This document shows, in pieces, positions 45,601-58,107 of a stretch of 64,000 nucleotides of DNA. Every line of letters starts with the position of its first letter. Positions within the stretch are counted from its first letter, which is position 1. A program made the translations under genes and the position numbers. This DNA comes from Leucocoprinus leucothites (Eukaryota > Basidiomycota > Agaricomycetes > Agaricales > Agaricaceae): contig JAACJO010000030.1 in NCBI GenBank assembly GCA_013368445.1, positions 248,001-312,000 on the forward strand. Direction: 5' to 3'. The notes beneath the pieces were generated by a model. It did no database searches. It had not been told where the DNA came from and worked only from the letters and a program-made list of their open reading frames with translations.

Positions 45601-47610
45601 AAAATCAGGAACACAGCGATATCAGCAACAGACCTACAAACCTACCTAACAATGGAAGAAGACGGACCAGACTGGCCATACTTCATTGATGCCCTATTCA
45701 GAAAAGCCTGGGACCCAGAACTATCAGAACTGAGAGACAGTGACCCAAGAACAAACCCCTTCATCCAGAAACTCCCCATACCGAAAAATAAAAAGGACCT
45801 ACCCAAGATGGCAAAAAAGATCCTAGAAACTGCAGAGAAACTAAGACTCAAGATTGAGATCGACGAAGCTGACGAAGACCTAAAAGGAGAAATGCCAATC
45901 TGGTGGCACCCTGGACTAAAACCAGGAAAAAAGAGCAACCCAATGGCCAAAACAAACTGTCACCTAAGAGAGGTCTACAGCATGAGAACAGTAAAGAGTG
46001 CGCAGCAACTCGCATCCCTCCTCAATGACCACCAACACACCAGAGCCGAAAGAACCGAATGTGCCATATGTCAAAACATAAAAGCAACACTAGGCTGCGC
46101 AAATCCGACAGAATGCATGAAGAACGCACTGAGCCAACTAGAGAAGATAGATAACAAATGGAGACCAACACCCCAAATCCCAGAAGACATAGATGAATGG
46201 ATCAAAGATAAAATGACCCAAGCTAAGAGACAAGAATCAAGGATCCATATATTTAAGAAGACAACGATAGCGAGAAAGAAAGGCAATATCTTCAGAATAC
46301 TCACAGAAGAACCAAAGAGACCCAAACCTAGCCCCCAAAAAACCCCCGGACCAAAGGAAGTAGAGCTAGTCTACACAGACGGAGGATGTATCGAAAACGG
46401 ATCACTTGATGTGAAAGCAGGTAGCGGAATATTCTTCAAAACCGGCGACACCAGGAACTCCAGCATAAGAGTGTCAGGAGAAACACAATCAAACCAAGCA
46501 GCGGAAGTACTCGCCATAATAAAAGCTGCAGAACTAACAGACCCTAAGAAACACCTCCACATTAAATCCGACTCCCTATACACTATAGAAAGCTTAACCA
46601 AGAACCTCGAACACCACGAGAACGCAGGATGGTACGGTATCAGCAATAAAGACCTACTCATCGAGGCCGTAGAGAAACTAAGAACAAGAGAAGGTGAAAC
46701 CGTGTTAGAATGGGTGAAAGGCCACGCAAATGATGAGGGGAACATAGAAGCAGACAGACTAGCCACGGAGGGCATAGCGAAGGACAAACAGATGGAAGTC
46801 AGGAACCACTATGAGAAACAAGTATCAGGCGCCAAACTGAATACCATCACACAATCACTGATCTACCACAGCATCATCGAAAACCTTAAGTCAGACGAAA
46901 CAAAATCAGAGAAAGAAAACATTAAGAGAATCCAAGAAGACTTAAGACTAATCAACGCGGCTGTCATCCCTAAAAAAGAGAACATATGGCTAAACCTGAA
47001 ACGCACCAAAACTATCGACCAAACGACGAGAGAATTCCTCTTCAAAACAATCAAAGGACTCCAGAAAGTCGGCAAATACTGGTCTCACATAAATAACTTC
47101 GAAGACAGAGCAACATGCGAGAACTGTGACACGATAGAGTCAATGGAACACATCCTCACTCAATGTAAGATACCAGGCCAATACGAAGCCTGGGAACTCG
47201 CCAAGAATCTATGGGCAAAGAAATACCAAGACTGGCAAAAACCAACGTACGGAGAAATCCTGGGCACAGCCTCGAGAACCTTCATTAAAGAAGACAGCAG
47301 AACCGACACCGGGAAAACCCGGCTATACCAAATACTAATATCGACAACGGCATACACAATATGGACCACACGTTGCTCCAGAGTCATAGAACACGATAAT
47401 ATTAGAGCGAAATGGCCGAAAAAGACACTAATCAAAAAACAACTAGAAAACAAAATCAACCTCAAAATAAGACTAGACTGCCTACAAACAAACGAAAAAA
47501 GATACGGAAGAAAATCACTAAACAGCAACCTAATAAAACAAACATGGTCCGGAATTATACACAACGAAACAAGTATGCCCCCGAATGGCACAACAAGCCC
47601 GGGGTTTTAG
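42687..47610 (+). pseudogene. LINE ORF2: APE endonuclease, reverse transcriptase, RNase H; decayed
   Basis: The open frame starts at 42687, with the first ATG at 42759. The endonuclease shows IATLNIQGRG, LQETHI and GDFNITKDP, but the catalytic motifs read SRINRIYI and TSNHQIV, where the family has D in place of N. TAG stops at 43605 and 43746, a TGA at 45282 and a one-base frameshift near 45410 break the frame. The RT has GFMKKRSIFNHI, YADD (LLYADDTTVF, about 45052-45081) and DQEKAYDKI. After the shift comes RNase H (VYTDGGC, QAAEVLA, IKSDSLYT, NIEADRLA, about 46369-46770) and a Cys/His motif (CENCDTIESMEHILTQC). Intact length would be about 1620 residues. Confidence 0.9.
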
Positions 47611-47786
47611 TGGGTATTCGGCTACACTACGATGAGGGATAACACCATCACCCCATCCGACCGGAGTCCCACACAACCCGCGTTTAGACGGGCGTGCGTA
47701 AACTGCATTTCCCCGGGAGGAGTGAATCCCAAGTTAAAGTGAGACTCGAGGGCTAACCTAGTTAGCAGCGAGAGTCCAATGCTCCA

Positions 47787-47813
47787 CAAAAAAAAAAAAA
47801 AAAACAAAGGCTG
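47787..47813 (+). repeat. LINE poly-A tail and right target-site duplication
   Basis: Eighteen adenines (47787-47804) end the LINE; ACAAAGGCTG (47804-47813) repeats 15148-15157. Topoisomerase III begins 460 bases downstream, so the LINE landed in its upstream region. Confidence 0.75.
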
Positions 47814-48275
47814 TAAATTGTCAGTACACTGTAAACTATCGCGAGGGTTGGTATCGGGGGGGTGCACAAGGACGTAAGTTATACCAGTTTTTCATAGCTG
47901 CGGGAGGTAAGGAGAATATTGATTTTTAACATTATTTCAACGAAAACGCGAAATTGAGGCAACTCACATTTGGATTTGGGGTTCCTCATGCCGCGGTCGG
48001 TTAAATCTTCTTTTATCTGTTGTTTTCACCCATGTACGCGAGCTATATGAGAGAATAGCTCAGCGCACTCCTCTCGAGCTTATCCGCATGGCCAGTCTTG
48101 TTTGATGCTGTCAAAGATTCAAGAATTCAAGCCTGAGAAGATTTACCACGTTTGGTTTAGCGACTTGATGATAAATCAAGATCACACATCATGTGATCGT
48201 GACGTGCCAATTCAACGCGTCGCGTCTTAATTGGGACCCTCTGATGTTCTCCTTCTCCCATCAAATCTCCTGGAT
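47814..48275. other. Upstream region of topoisomerase III
   Basis: About 460 bases between the LINE insertion and the TOP3 start codon. I see no clear TATA box. The stretch is not A/C-rich like the LINE and should hold the TOP3 promoter. Confidence 0.45.
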
Positions 48276-51200
48276 ATGAGAGTCCTTTGTGTTGCGGAAA
48301 AGCCTTCCATATCGAAGTCAATAACTCAAATTCTGTCTGGCGGAAGATATGATACAGTACGCTTTCATCTCGTCCCCTAAAACAGCCCCAAAAATCTCCT
48401 GAACTCTTGCGAAAAGCACGGCACCCAGTCACCATACGTGAAAAATTACGAGTTCGATTACCCGCAGACAAACTCTGCTCTCATTGTGACATGTGTATCA
48501 GGTCATCTCCTCGAATACGACTTTACCGACGCCCATCGGAAATGGCACTCATGCAATCCATCCGACCTTTTCGACGCGTTGGTCGAGTCGAAGGTGGCGA
48601 AAGACAAAAGGGCTATCGAGCAGAATCTGATGACACAAGCAAGGCGGGTTGATACTCTCATGATTTGGACGGATTGTGATAGGGAGGGAGAGCACATTGG
48701 AATGGAAATCGTGAACGTGTGTCGGAAGGCAAACAGAAACATCAGAGTCAAACGTGCACGATTCAGTGCTATTATTGCTCAGTGCGTATTGATATATTTG
48801 TATATCTTCATATATTATATTATTCGTTAGGCAAATCCACCGAGCAGCTCAGCATCCAGTGGAGCTGGACCAGGCACAGGCGGACGCAGTTGAAGCACGA
48901 ATCCTGCTCGATCTGAAAATTGGCGCCGCATTTACCCGCATGCAAACACTATCGCTGCAGAACCAATTCCAAGCTTTGGGAGAGAAACTGGTATCCTATG
49001 GTGCGCAGGTTATCGCATGCTCACTGTTACGAGCTGCTGACGACTGTTACCCGAAGGACCGTGCCAGTTCCCAACCCTTGGTTTCGTGGTTCAGCGATAC
49101 AACCAAGTCAAAAGCTTCGTTCCTGAGCCTTTTTGGTACATCTACCTCTCTCATGCACGGAATACCCCCGATGGACCACAGGAGACAACGTTCAATTGGC
49201 GTAGAGGTCATTTGTTTGATGCGGAAGCCGCAGTTGCGATGTACTCGTATGTTTTAGAAAGTCGGGAGGGAAGAGGTGCGGGAAATATCATTGCGAGAGT
49301 CACGAAAGTAACCAACAAAGATACCAAGAAGTGGTAAGCCCGAGTTTGCTTCGAATACCGCGCGCTTCTGAGGTTTGACTGCCACGTCTCAGGAAGCCAC
49401 TACCGCTAACTACGGTCGAGTTACAAAAAGCTGGGTCTCGGCTGCTGAAGATGGCGCCTAAGAAAGTTTTGGATGTGAGATGAGCACCTTTATTCAAGAA
49501 AACCCAACTGACCACCGCCCCAAAGATCGCCGAAAAACTATATCAACAAGGATTTTTATCGTACCCACGTACTGAAACGGACCAATTCGACCCGCAATTC
49601 GACTTCATGAGCCTCATACAAAAACAAACTGCCGATACAGCATGGGGACCCTTCGCCCAAACCCTCTCCCAGGGAGGCTTCAGCACCCCTCGGAAAGGAA
49701 AGCACGACGATAAAGCACATCCACCTATTCATCCTACTGCACATGCAGGTGGTCTTTCAGGAGACGAGAAGAAAGTGTATGAGTACATAACGAGAAGGTT
49801 TTTGGCTTGCTGTTCAAAAGATGCTGAGGGCTGGCAGACGACAGTCGAAGTTGCATGTGGTGGAGAGTTTTTCGGCGCTTCAGGTACACTTTTATTCCCG
49901 ACGGGTGTTGAATATAAGCGCTTAGTGTTTGTCTTAGGTCTGGTTGTTCTCCGGAGGAATTACCTCGAGGTATATCCATATGATAAATGGAGCGATCACC
50001 CACTTCCTGAGTTTAAAGAAGGCGATGAGTTTCAACCGGCAGCCTGTGAGCTGAAAGAAGGACAGACAAGTAAGCCGAACTTGCTCACCGAAGCGGACTT
50101 GGTTACTCTCATGGACAAGAATGGGATCGGTACGTTGGTCATTATCCCTCTGCGACAAACCAGGCCTCAACAAGTGTACACAGGAACGGACGCGACAATA
50201 GCACAGCACATCCAGAATATTGTTGACCGAGAATATGTCCTTGAGCGAATGGAAGGGTCAACGAAGTACCTCGTCCCTTCGACTTTGGGTGTTGCACTCG
50301 TCGAGGGCTATGATAAAATTGGGTTAGATAAGAGCGTTAGTAAACCTCAATTGAGGCGTGAAGTGAGTCTACGCTGTCTGTGATCCATTGTTTCCACTGC
50401 TTATCTCAACATTCTTAGACGGAACGGCGCATGGTTCAAGTTTGCCAACGAAACGTGACGAAGCAAGCTATGCTCGAGCAGTCGCTACAGCAATACAAAG
50501 AAATGTTCAGACATGTCAACGATAATTGGGGGACTGTTGTTCAGGTGGGTATTATTCCTCTCTGGGCGGCAACTCGACTCATCCTGGGCCAGAGTGTAAG
50601 ACAATACTTGGAGGGCAACGGAGGTAATGGCGGCGGTCTTCCTCAAGGCAATCCTGGCGGGCCGGGTAACGGTGGGGGCAATGATGACAACGGGGGAGGC
50701 GGTGGAGGTGGTGGTGGGAGAGGCCGAAGGGGAGGAGGTGCTGCAGGTGCTGGAGGAGGTAGAGGTGCTCGTGGTGGACGTGGTGGTAGAGGAGCCGGAG
50801 GTGCTAACGCCCCTACATCTAAGAGAGGTAGAGGGGGGCGCTCGGGTGGAACGAGTACCGTCATTCCTGAGGTACCTGACTTTGATATGGATGACGGTAA
50901 GTATTTTCAGAAGACTCAGAGTGTTACTCATGTTTGGTATAGATCCAGATTGGATGTCGACGATAGACAACCCACCTCCTCCCCCGCGACGGACACAACC
51001 CATCGCTTCCAGCTCTTCAGCAACAGTGCCCAGATCAACAATGGCCTCATCGTCATACTCATCTTCATCCACGGCTCGCCCATTCCCTTCCAGCGTGACC
51101 GCTGCATCGTCATCGGCCCGGTCTAGTGCTGTTTCTTCTCAAGGCATTTTATGCGACTGTGGACTACCGGCTTTAAAGAAGACGAATCAATCTGGTGTCA

Positions 51201-52324
51201 ACAGCGTCGGGAAGGCATTCTATACATGTTCGAAAGACGCTTGTGGGTTTTGGAAGTGGGCAGATGATGCGGATTCAGGTTCGGGTGGAATAGGCTCGAG
51301 TACAGTCGTTCCAACAAAACGAACATATGCTCAGGTGAAAAATCTCTCTAGTTCACTCGACTAGGCGTAACAACGCTAATTGTTATCGTGGTAGACAAAT
51401 GATGATCCAACGAAACCGGCGAGAATCTGCAAATGTGGTGTCCCCGGCATCATGCTCACAGTACAAAAGGAGGGACCAAACCAAGGGAGGAAGTTTTGGA
51501 AATGTCAGAACACGCAGAATGAAGGTGATTGTACATTCTTTGAATGGGATGATGAACCACCGAGACCGCCCGGAGGAACTGGTAGTGGTAGTGGAAGTGG
51601 GGGTGGAGGTGGAGGAGGCGGAGCTCCTGGGACAGGGAAGTGTTACAATGTGAGTGACGGTGTTGTTCCCTATATATTTTGTTGATGGTTTTACTGTGTG
51701 CAGTGTGATCAAGAGGGCCATTGGTCGAGCAGTGAGTGTCCTCTATTTCTACATGACATTGCATGGAAAACCGACATACATGAACGTAGATTGTCCGAAG
51801 GCGAAATCGAAACGACCACGGAGCTTTGGAACGTCTTCTAACGATGCAGCTGCGGGGGTGCCCTGTTTCAAGTGTAATGAGATAGGCCACTTTGCGTCTT
51901 GTACGTCGCCTTCTCTTTCGCTGTGATAGCGACAAACTGAAGCTGACATATACTTCAGCATGTCCAGTCCAAACTATGGGAAGGTCAAAGTCAACCAATA
52001 GTGGCTACGCCGATGGTGGTGGTGCCGGTGGTGGATCGTGCTTTAAATGCGGCAAAGAGGGACATTGGAGTAACGGTAAAGCTTTCTTGGTTCTCTTTCT
52101 TTTATCTCTCTTATATGAGTCTTTATTACCTAGCGTGTCCGGATGGATCAACGAGCTATGGAGGAAGAGGTGGATCAACGAGCTTTGGAGGAAGAAGCGG
52201 TAGTACACGAGGATCAAAGCGAGGGAGGGGGAGAGGGTCTAGTACCACGACTACGACCACGACTAAGTCGAAGAGAGGGAGGGGGGCGAAGAAGTCATCG
52301 TTTGCTGCTGCTGATGGGTGGTAG
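48276..52324 (+). CDS. TOP3: DNA topoisomerase III (type IA) with GRF and CCHC zinc fingers
   Basis: Type IA topoisomerase; with RecQ helicase and RMI1 it dissolves double Holliday junctions in the nucleus. The ATG at 48276 gives MRVLCVAEKPSISKSITQIL, the Toprim start. About fourteen introns can be spliced in frame (first three: 48357-48416, 48782-48830, 49001-49056). Toprim acidic motif DCDREGEHIG; catalytic tyrosine in LSYPRTETDQ (TAC at 49562-49564); KAHPPIHPT follows. After the catalytic core comes a Gly/Arg-rich RGG stretch (50640-50850), two GRF-type zinc fingers (CDCGLPALKK.. near 51157 and CKCGVPGIML.. near 51429) and three CCHC knuckles (51641-52139), then a basic tail. This resembles the metazoan TOP3A C-terminus more than the short yeast protein. 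It looks intact. Confidence 0.94.
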
Positions 52325-54323
52325 CATGAAAAGGAATCATGTAAAATAAATATCGCATGTTCTGTTGGAGGAATAATTGGTTTTATGTCATTTAGAACGC
52401 TGATGGTTTTTTTTTTTGAGGGTAGGCGAAATTTTAGCGCTTTATTCATTTCTTAATAGGATGACTCTGAATCACTGAAGAAACACCTGCTGGAGTGAAC
52501 CATCAAAGAAAAGCACGCTCGTTGCTCATCTCGGGGCGAAAGCACCCACAGTACTAGATCTTTATCCTCTCTGCTGATATTGAATAAGTACTTATCAATT
52601 AAGTGCCCCCCTTCCCGGGAGTCTGGGCCCCTGGACACATATCTGAAAGAGACACTCTCACGAGAAAACCGGAAGTCTGCAGTGCTGTTATATGTGCCCG
52701 CTCGGCGGGAATTCAAGTGTGGGGAAACCCTCAACGGTTAGCATGCATCCCGGTGTGAAGCAAGTGGAATGCACGACCCTGGTGGCTTGTCAAACACCGT
52801 GCCAAGAAGAAAGTATCCAGGAGCAGTCTGTGTACCAGCTAGTTAGAGTGTATGTGGATGCGATACATACTTGTTAGTACATGTGATTGTGTGTCAGTTG
52901 GAGGTCATCAACTCATTGCAGCGATGGGGCTGTTAAATGACCATTATAATATTAGTGCGATCGACAATTCGAAGGCACAAGGAATTATTAAGCGAGATGT
53001 CGAGTTGTTGTAGTTGCGTTTTGTGGCAGTTCTTCCTGAGATCTCGGAGCTTGCTGCCAAGCGTACTTAGCAGGTGTAGCATGAAAGCTCTCAAGCCCAG
53101 TTTTTCTTGAAGCATTCTATGATAAAGCCTTCTCACTGTTTTCGAGGTCCAGTGCTTGACGTCTGACTCTGGGCCTTGAAAGGTTCTTGTAGTATATTTG
53201 TTGCCCATTCCAGTTCAATACCAAGTTTTGAGATCTACTTGAGGCTGTGATTTACGTTGATTCCTGACCCGCTTGCACTCTCGGTTAATGGAAGAATGTT
53301 GGATCTTGTCAATACATTCAGATGCCGTGATCATATGGTAGACTGTAGTCCGACTCGGCCCTAACCGAAGCAAAAGTCATCATTTCCGTTTTGTATCTCT
53401 TGATCTTGCTTCTTTCTCACACCCTCTTCTTGATCACTGTACCTGATTTGCGTCTGAGGCATCTGGTTTTGCATTGGCTGCTGGTAGCTGTGGGTCACCT
53501 TAGGGAATGTGCTTAATGGATACGGCAACTCAGATCACTCCCCGCATTCACCCGCTCAATTGTTGGGGATACCATTCACCATCCAAAAATTCTATGCTCC
53601 AGCGCATAACTCCTGCATAACCGGAACTCGCTTTTAACCAAGATTTCCGCCTTGATCTCCGTATAAAGACCGTAGCATGGCTCCTATGAAAGCTATCTGA
53701 TTCTGATTCGCCATTTCCTTTGGGTATCCTTATTTCCCGAGCCAAGTGTTTTCGCGGAACAAAGTTTGGGATTGACTGAAGAGGAAGCAATAGGTGAGCA
53801 TCTGGTCAGGTACGTGGCCATGTTTATCGCTTATATCAAACTTGACGTTTCGGGGGCAAGTGGGTTGATTCTCCAGCAAGCAATGATGTTGAGATGAAAG
53901 GAATGTAAAGAAGCGCCAGGGGAAATGGAGACTCTATAAAGCCGTCGTAAGCAAGACAACGGGTAGCTAATAGTCTGCCTCTCAGCCAAGCTTGGATCGT
54001 CCGGCTACGCAATAGCGCTAGGAGACACCTTCCCGTCGATCGCACTAGTCTTCAGGGACGGATCGGTTACGTTTCGGTTAACGTCTTCGTTAGTGGCGTC
54101 TGGCACTCCGCTGTGAGCTTGTTGCTCCGAGTGTGTTGACGGGTAGCATTCAATTTTCCCCTGTACCATTGTCACTGGTCAGCCTCTCCTCCATTCACTT
54201 GGCGTTTGCTCTGTGTCTGGGGTATATCACCATCCCTGCTCCTCAAGTACTGTCATTTCTTCTCTCTCTGTTTTCCTTGGAGAGATCACATCCCGCTGTA
54301 GGACCACTGCTAATACTTCGACC
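52325..54323. other. Intergenic, no gene recognised
   Basis: About 2 kb. Open frames do not exceed 93 codons and show no domains. It should contain the TOP3 terminator and the promoter of the MFS gene. A T-rich run lies at 52407-52419. Nothing else stands out. Confidence 0.5.
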
Positions 54324-56587
54324 ATGGCAGACATGGAGGAGAAAGTGAAGATTGCGGAACAAGCATCCGTTAGTAGTGGAGACCTGAGGAAGGATTGGGT
54401 CGATCATTCTGAGAAGGAGAGGGCGAGGGTGTTGAGGAAGATGGACTGGCATTTATTGCCATTTATCTCCTTGTTGTATTTGCTGTCATTCCTGTGAGTG
54501 CTTTCCTCCCTGAATGCTGTCTTGTTTATCTCAAACCCACTCTATAGTGATCGGTCCAACGTTGGTTCGTGTCTGATACTCTCTGGAGAGCACATGTCCT
54601 CATTAAGGAACTCGTAGGAAATGCCCGTATTGCTGGAATGCTTGAAGACGCCGGATTGACTGGTTTGAGATACAACGTGGTACGCCACTATTCTGCGCCC
54701 ATATTGATTTGCTCCACTTTATATTAACTCTCCAATGGTCCGATAGATCGCAGCAGTATTCTTTGTGGGTGTTTCATGAATGAACTTCGGCTCGTAGTTT
54801 GCCTCGGTGCTGATTGCACGGGTTTTGCCATAGATTCCTTATGCACTTGCTGAAGTTCCTTCGTAAGTCTCATCGTAACTGTATTTCGACTAGAAATGCT
54901 AATGTCTCTTCTTATGTAGGAATATCTGTCTGAAGCTTGTCAGGCCTTCTCGGTGGAGTTCGTCCCAGTCTCACCTTTAGTCCAAATTGCCCGAACTCAT
55001 TCAACCATGTCATTACAGTTCCATCCATTATGGTCGCTTGGGGCATTGTCATGACGCTCATGTGCTTATGCAACACGTATGAGGACCTTATCATGTTCGT
55101 GTTCATCCTATTCTATCGAATGTACTGTGTTTCTGATGCTTTTCTGAAAGTGCTCGAGTATTCCTCGGCCTCACTGAATCCGGTTTATTCCCCGGAGTAA
55201 GCCTTCAATCAATCAGTATCCTCTGTACTCCAACTCCCTTTCCAGATTACATTCTATCTTTCACTATGGTACCGACGACGCGACGTCGCGAGGAGAATCG
55301 CGATCTTCTTCTCAGCCGCGACTATTGCGGGAGCTTTCGGCGGCTTGCTAGCGTAAGTCTATCTCCATCTGGTCTGACATGCTGTTCATTGGACCCTCAG
55401 ATATGGAATTGAACGTATGGAAGGAATCGGTGGCTTGCATGGATGGCAATGGATCGTGAGTGACCATAATTCCTGCAGACGCCCCAGTACCGAAGGCTTA
55501 CGAGCGGTACAGTTCTGTCTTGAGGGTATTGTCACAGTCCTCATCGCGCTGCTGTCATTCTTCTACATGCACGATGTGAGAGGCCTTTGTCACATTTGGG
55601 TTCTCAGCGCTCATTTTTATGGCAGTACCCCGAGACTGCAGGTTTCTTGACAGAAGCAGAGAGACAGGTTGTTATCACTATGTTGCAAGAAGACCAGCAG
55701 GGCCAGGCGAAGCATTACAATTTCAAGTTTGTCCTCCAGGCCTTGACTGACTACAAGACCTATGTTCAAGTGGGCATCTACGTCGGTACGTCACTGACCT
55801 GAAGCGTACTCCCTGCCCACAACTGACTTTTTTTTTCCCTCCGAATCGTCTCAAAGGTCTACTGGTCCCCATATATGCGGTCGCCCTGTTCACACCAACA
55901 ATTGTCCACGCACTCGGCTATTCAGCCGCAAATGCTCAACTCTTAACCATTCCTCCCTTCGTAGCAGGGTGTATAGCAACTATCGCGATTGGCGTCTATT
56001 CCGATAAGCTCAACTCCCGTGGTCCATTCGTCATCGTCGGCTGTCTAGTCTCCTTGGTGGGATACATCATCCTCTACGTTCAAAATAAAGCTGGGGTGTC
56101 GTATTTCGGTGCTATCCTTGCTGCGGTAGGCGTATACCCGACTGTCGCTGTTGTGCTGGCTTGGGTGGGGAGTGCTACGGGAGGGGACGTTAATAAAGGT
56201 GTCACCTTGGCTCTGGTGATTGGAATCGGGAACTTGGGTGGCGTGGCTTCGTCGTTTATCTATCTAAAACCCCCGAGGTTCTATGTCGGTCATGGGACTT
56301 GCATGGGATGCCTTGGTCTTGCGTGAGTAGATTTTAAGTTTCTGTGATATTGCCTGGATCTGTAGCTGATGTGGTTGATGATAGTATTGTGCTGAGCGCT
56401 GTGGCCATGTGGGATTACAATAGGCTGAATAAACAGAAGATCGGGTTGTGCGAGAGGGAAGGGATCGACGAGAGTAGGGCGCATGAGTTCTCGGAAATGG
56501 GGAACGAGAGTCCTTTGTTCAGGTAAGTACAGAGGTGATCTGTCCTACACTTGGTCGTTAATTATCTTGCCCTAGATATACACTATG
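54324..56587 (+). CDS. MFS transporter, anion:cation symporter (allantoate permease/DAL5-like) family
   Basis: Twelve-helix plasma-membrane carrier family that imports small organic anions such as allantoate, nicotinate or related vitamins; the substrate cannot be told from sequence. ATG at 54324 (ACCATGG context). About a dozen introns can be spliced in frame. Family landmarks: LLYLLSFLDRSNVGNARIAG at helix 1, IPYALAEVPSNICLK, LGLTESGLFPG (helix 4), the loop WYRRRDVARRIAIFFSAA, GLHGWQWIFCLEGI, YPETAGFLTEAER, and a C-terminal MWDYNRLNK. The penultimate introns only fit when the acceptor is the AG before TATTGTGCTGAGC (near 56383), which restores the frame. The last exon gives RYTL then TGA at 56585-56587, a common ending in this family. 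Intact by this model. Confidence 0.88.
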
Positions 56588-58107
56588 AGGTGTATCTCGA
56601 TGCTGGGTAAACCCAGACGCCATAAATAAACCTTATGATAATACCTATATATTTCAACTTCGATTCATTTCTCCTATCTCAATCTATAAATGATGCGGAA
56701 TAAAGAAGAAACTGTTCCGTTGTCGGCTACCGCTTCAACATGAGCTGTGAGCGCAAATGATGATTGATGTGATGTACTGCATCCTCGTCGCGAAGCCGCG
56801 ATGAGAATCTGGTGGAGTCAAACTCACGTTTTTACTCATTATTTCGGCGTTGAGTTCACTTAACTTAACGATGAGGCAGGTAGGATGATTCTCATACCTT
56901 ATGGCATCGGAATATAACCCGCCATCTAGGCACCAGACGCTCCAAGTCGTGCGAGAACATGTAAGGGACCGGTCGAGGCAGATGGTCACGAACACGGGAA
57001 AGGGATCACAGGGCCCCTTTTAGAGGGCGGAGCAGCAACGGAGTTGGCGTCAAACTTTAATCTGATAAAAGGCCTTCAGAATCAACTTCAGACTAACCGA
57101 CCTATGAAGCACGGAGATCCGGACTCTTAAACTCTTGAATGTTTTGCCGTAAAAGCAGAAAACCATCATGTCCCCAATTCAACGTCGAGGAATATACATG
57201 AAGAATCGAAGAGTGAGAATGTTTCTATTCATAGACCTTTTGAATAACTTGAATCTCGGTACACGGGCTTCGGCATAGCCATTACCGTTCTAGGTTGGAT
57301 AAAGCCGGGTCTTGGCTTGTAATTGGACGGGAGACCGTTGTCCGCTTCCTGAGTGTTGTCCGTCGGAGCGCACAAAAGGAGCCAATGAGGATCCGCTGTT
57401 GGTGTGGCGGTTACTATGATGCCTCGAGGATTCGAAGTGAAGTCATGGAAGGCGATGTGGCGGTTGAGAGTGGGGTTCTTACTCCCAATACAGTTGATTA
57501 TCTGCTAGTGATTAGAAGCACTCCTACCTGTCTGTCATGGCATTATAGCGATGGTAGATCGAAATAATATGTGGACCTCATAGAAATGGGCATGCACATA
57601 ATTTACGTGATTGGATTAACCTGTTTCCGATGCCAAGTTCTGGAATGATAATATGAGCGCATATGCATGCATTGGAATTCTCTTGGGAGGCGAAGGGTTG
57701 ATTGAGCCGGAATACTGCAGTATTTGGGCAGAAATGATATCACATGTGGTTAAAGCTTCAGACAAGTGTGCGATCTATACCTTTGGAAGTCGAGAAGCCA
57801 GAATCTGCCGCCTAGTACAGCTCACAGCAGGGTTCCCCGAAGATCAGAAGCAGCAAAGGAAACCTCGCTGTGAGAGTGCAAAGGATGGTTGGTTGGTTAG
57901 TCAAGCTAAGAGCAGTACAACGAAGAGGTTGATTACTTGGGAGATAGGGTCCAACTCGGAACCATGTGATTTGAGATCCGGAGTCGTGACGTCGATTCCG
58001 TTCGGGGATGCTGGGCGGAGGACGGAGAGCCGGGGCAAATGCCCCTTGCAATAAATAACCAAAGGCTCAGTTTGTGCCGAGTTCATACCCGTTACTCACT
58101 ACCAACC
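56588..58107. other. Intergenic, promoter region of malate synthase
   Basis: About 1.5 kb. Two plus-strand open frames (57295-57567 and 57653-58054) have no recognised sequence and sit where the malate synthase promoter is expected, so I do not call them genes. Confidence 0.5.
58030..58056 (+). promoter_or_regulatory. Candidate regulatory palindrome and TATA-like element upstream of malate synthase
   Basis: GGGGCA-AA-TGCCCC (58032-58045) is a perfect 6-bp inverted repeat; with the preceding C it includes CCGGGG, which fits the CreA/Mig1 consensus SYGGRG. A TATA-like CAATAAATAA follows, about 50-60 nt before the ATG. Glucose repression of malate synthase is well known in fungi; binding here is inference only. 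Confidence 0.35.

Larger units (their letters stand above)
15158..47804 (+). mobile_element. Full-length non-LTR retrotransposon (LINE), interrupted by three LTR elements
   Basis: Removing the inserted copia and gypsy elements joins 15158-18313, 24703-24892 and 42684-47804 into one element of about 8467 bp. It has ORF1 (gag-like, CCHC), ORF2 (APE-type endonuclease, reverse transcriptase, RNase H) and a poly-A tract at 47787-47804. The domain order EN-RT-RNH with a CCHC ORF1 resembles the Tad1/I-like fungal LINEs, though I did not place it in a clade. It is old: several stops, one frameshift, and catalytic D-to-N changes. The insertion lies between the gene-poor left part and the topoisomerase III gene. 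Confidence 0.85.

Noticed and set aside
56320..56400. Frameshift in the MFS gene near its C-terminus
   Set aside because: Using the AG just before TATTGTGCTGAGC as acceptor gives a 60-odd nt intron and restores the expected frame, so no frameshift is needed.
57295..58054. Two ORFs of 90 and 133 codons upstream of malate synthase
   Set aside because: No recognisable sequence, no conserved start context, and they occupy the expected promoter region.
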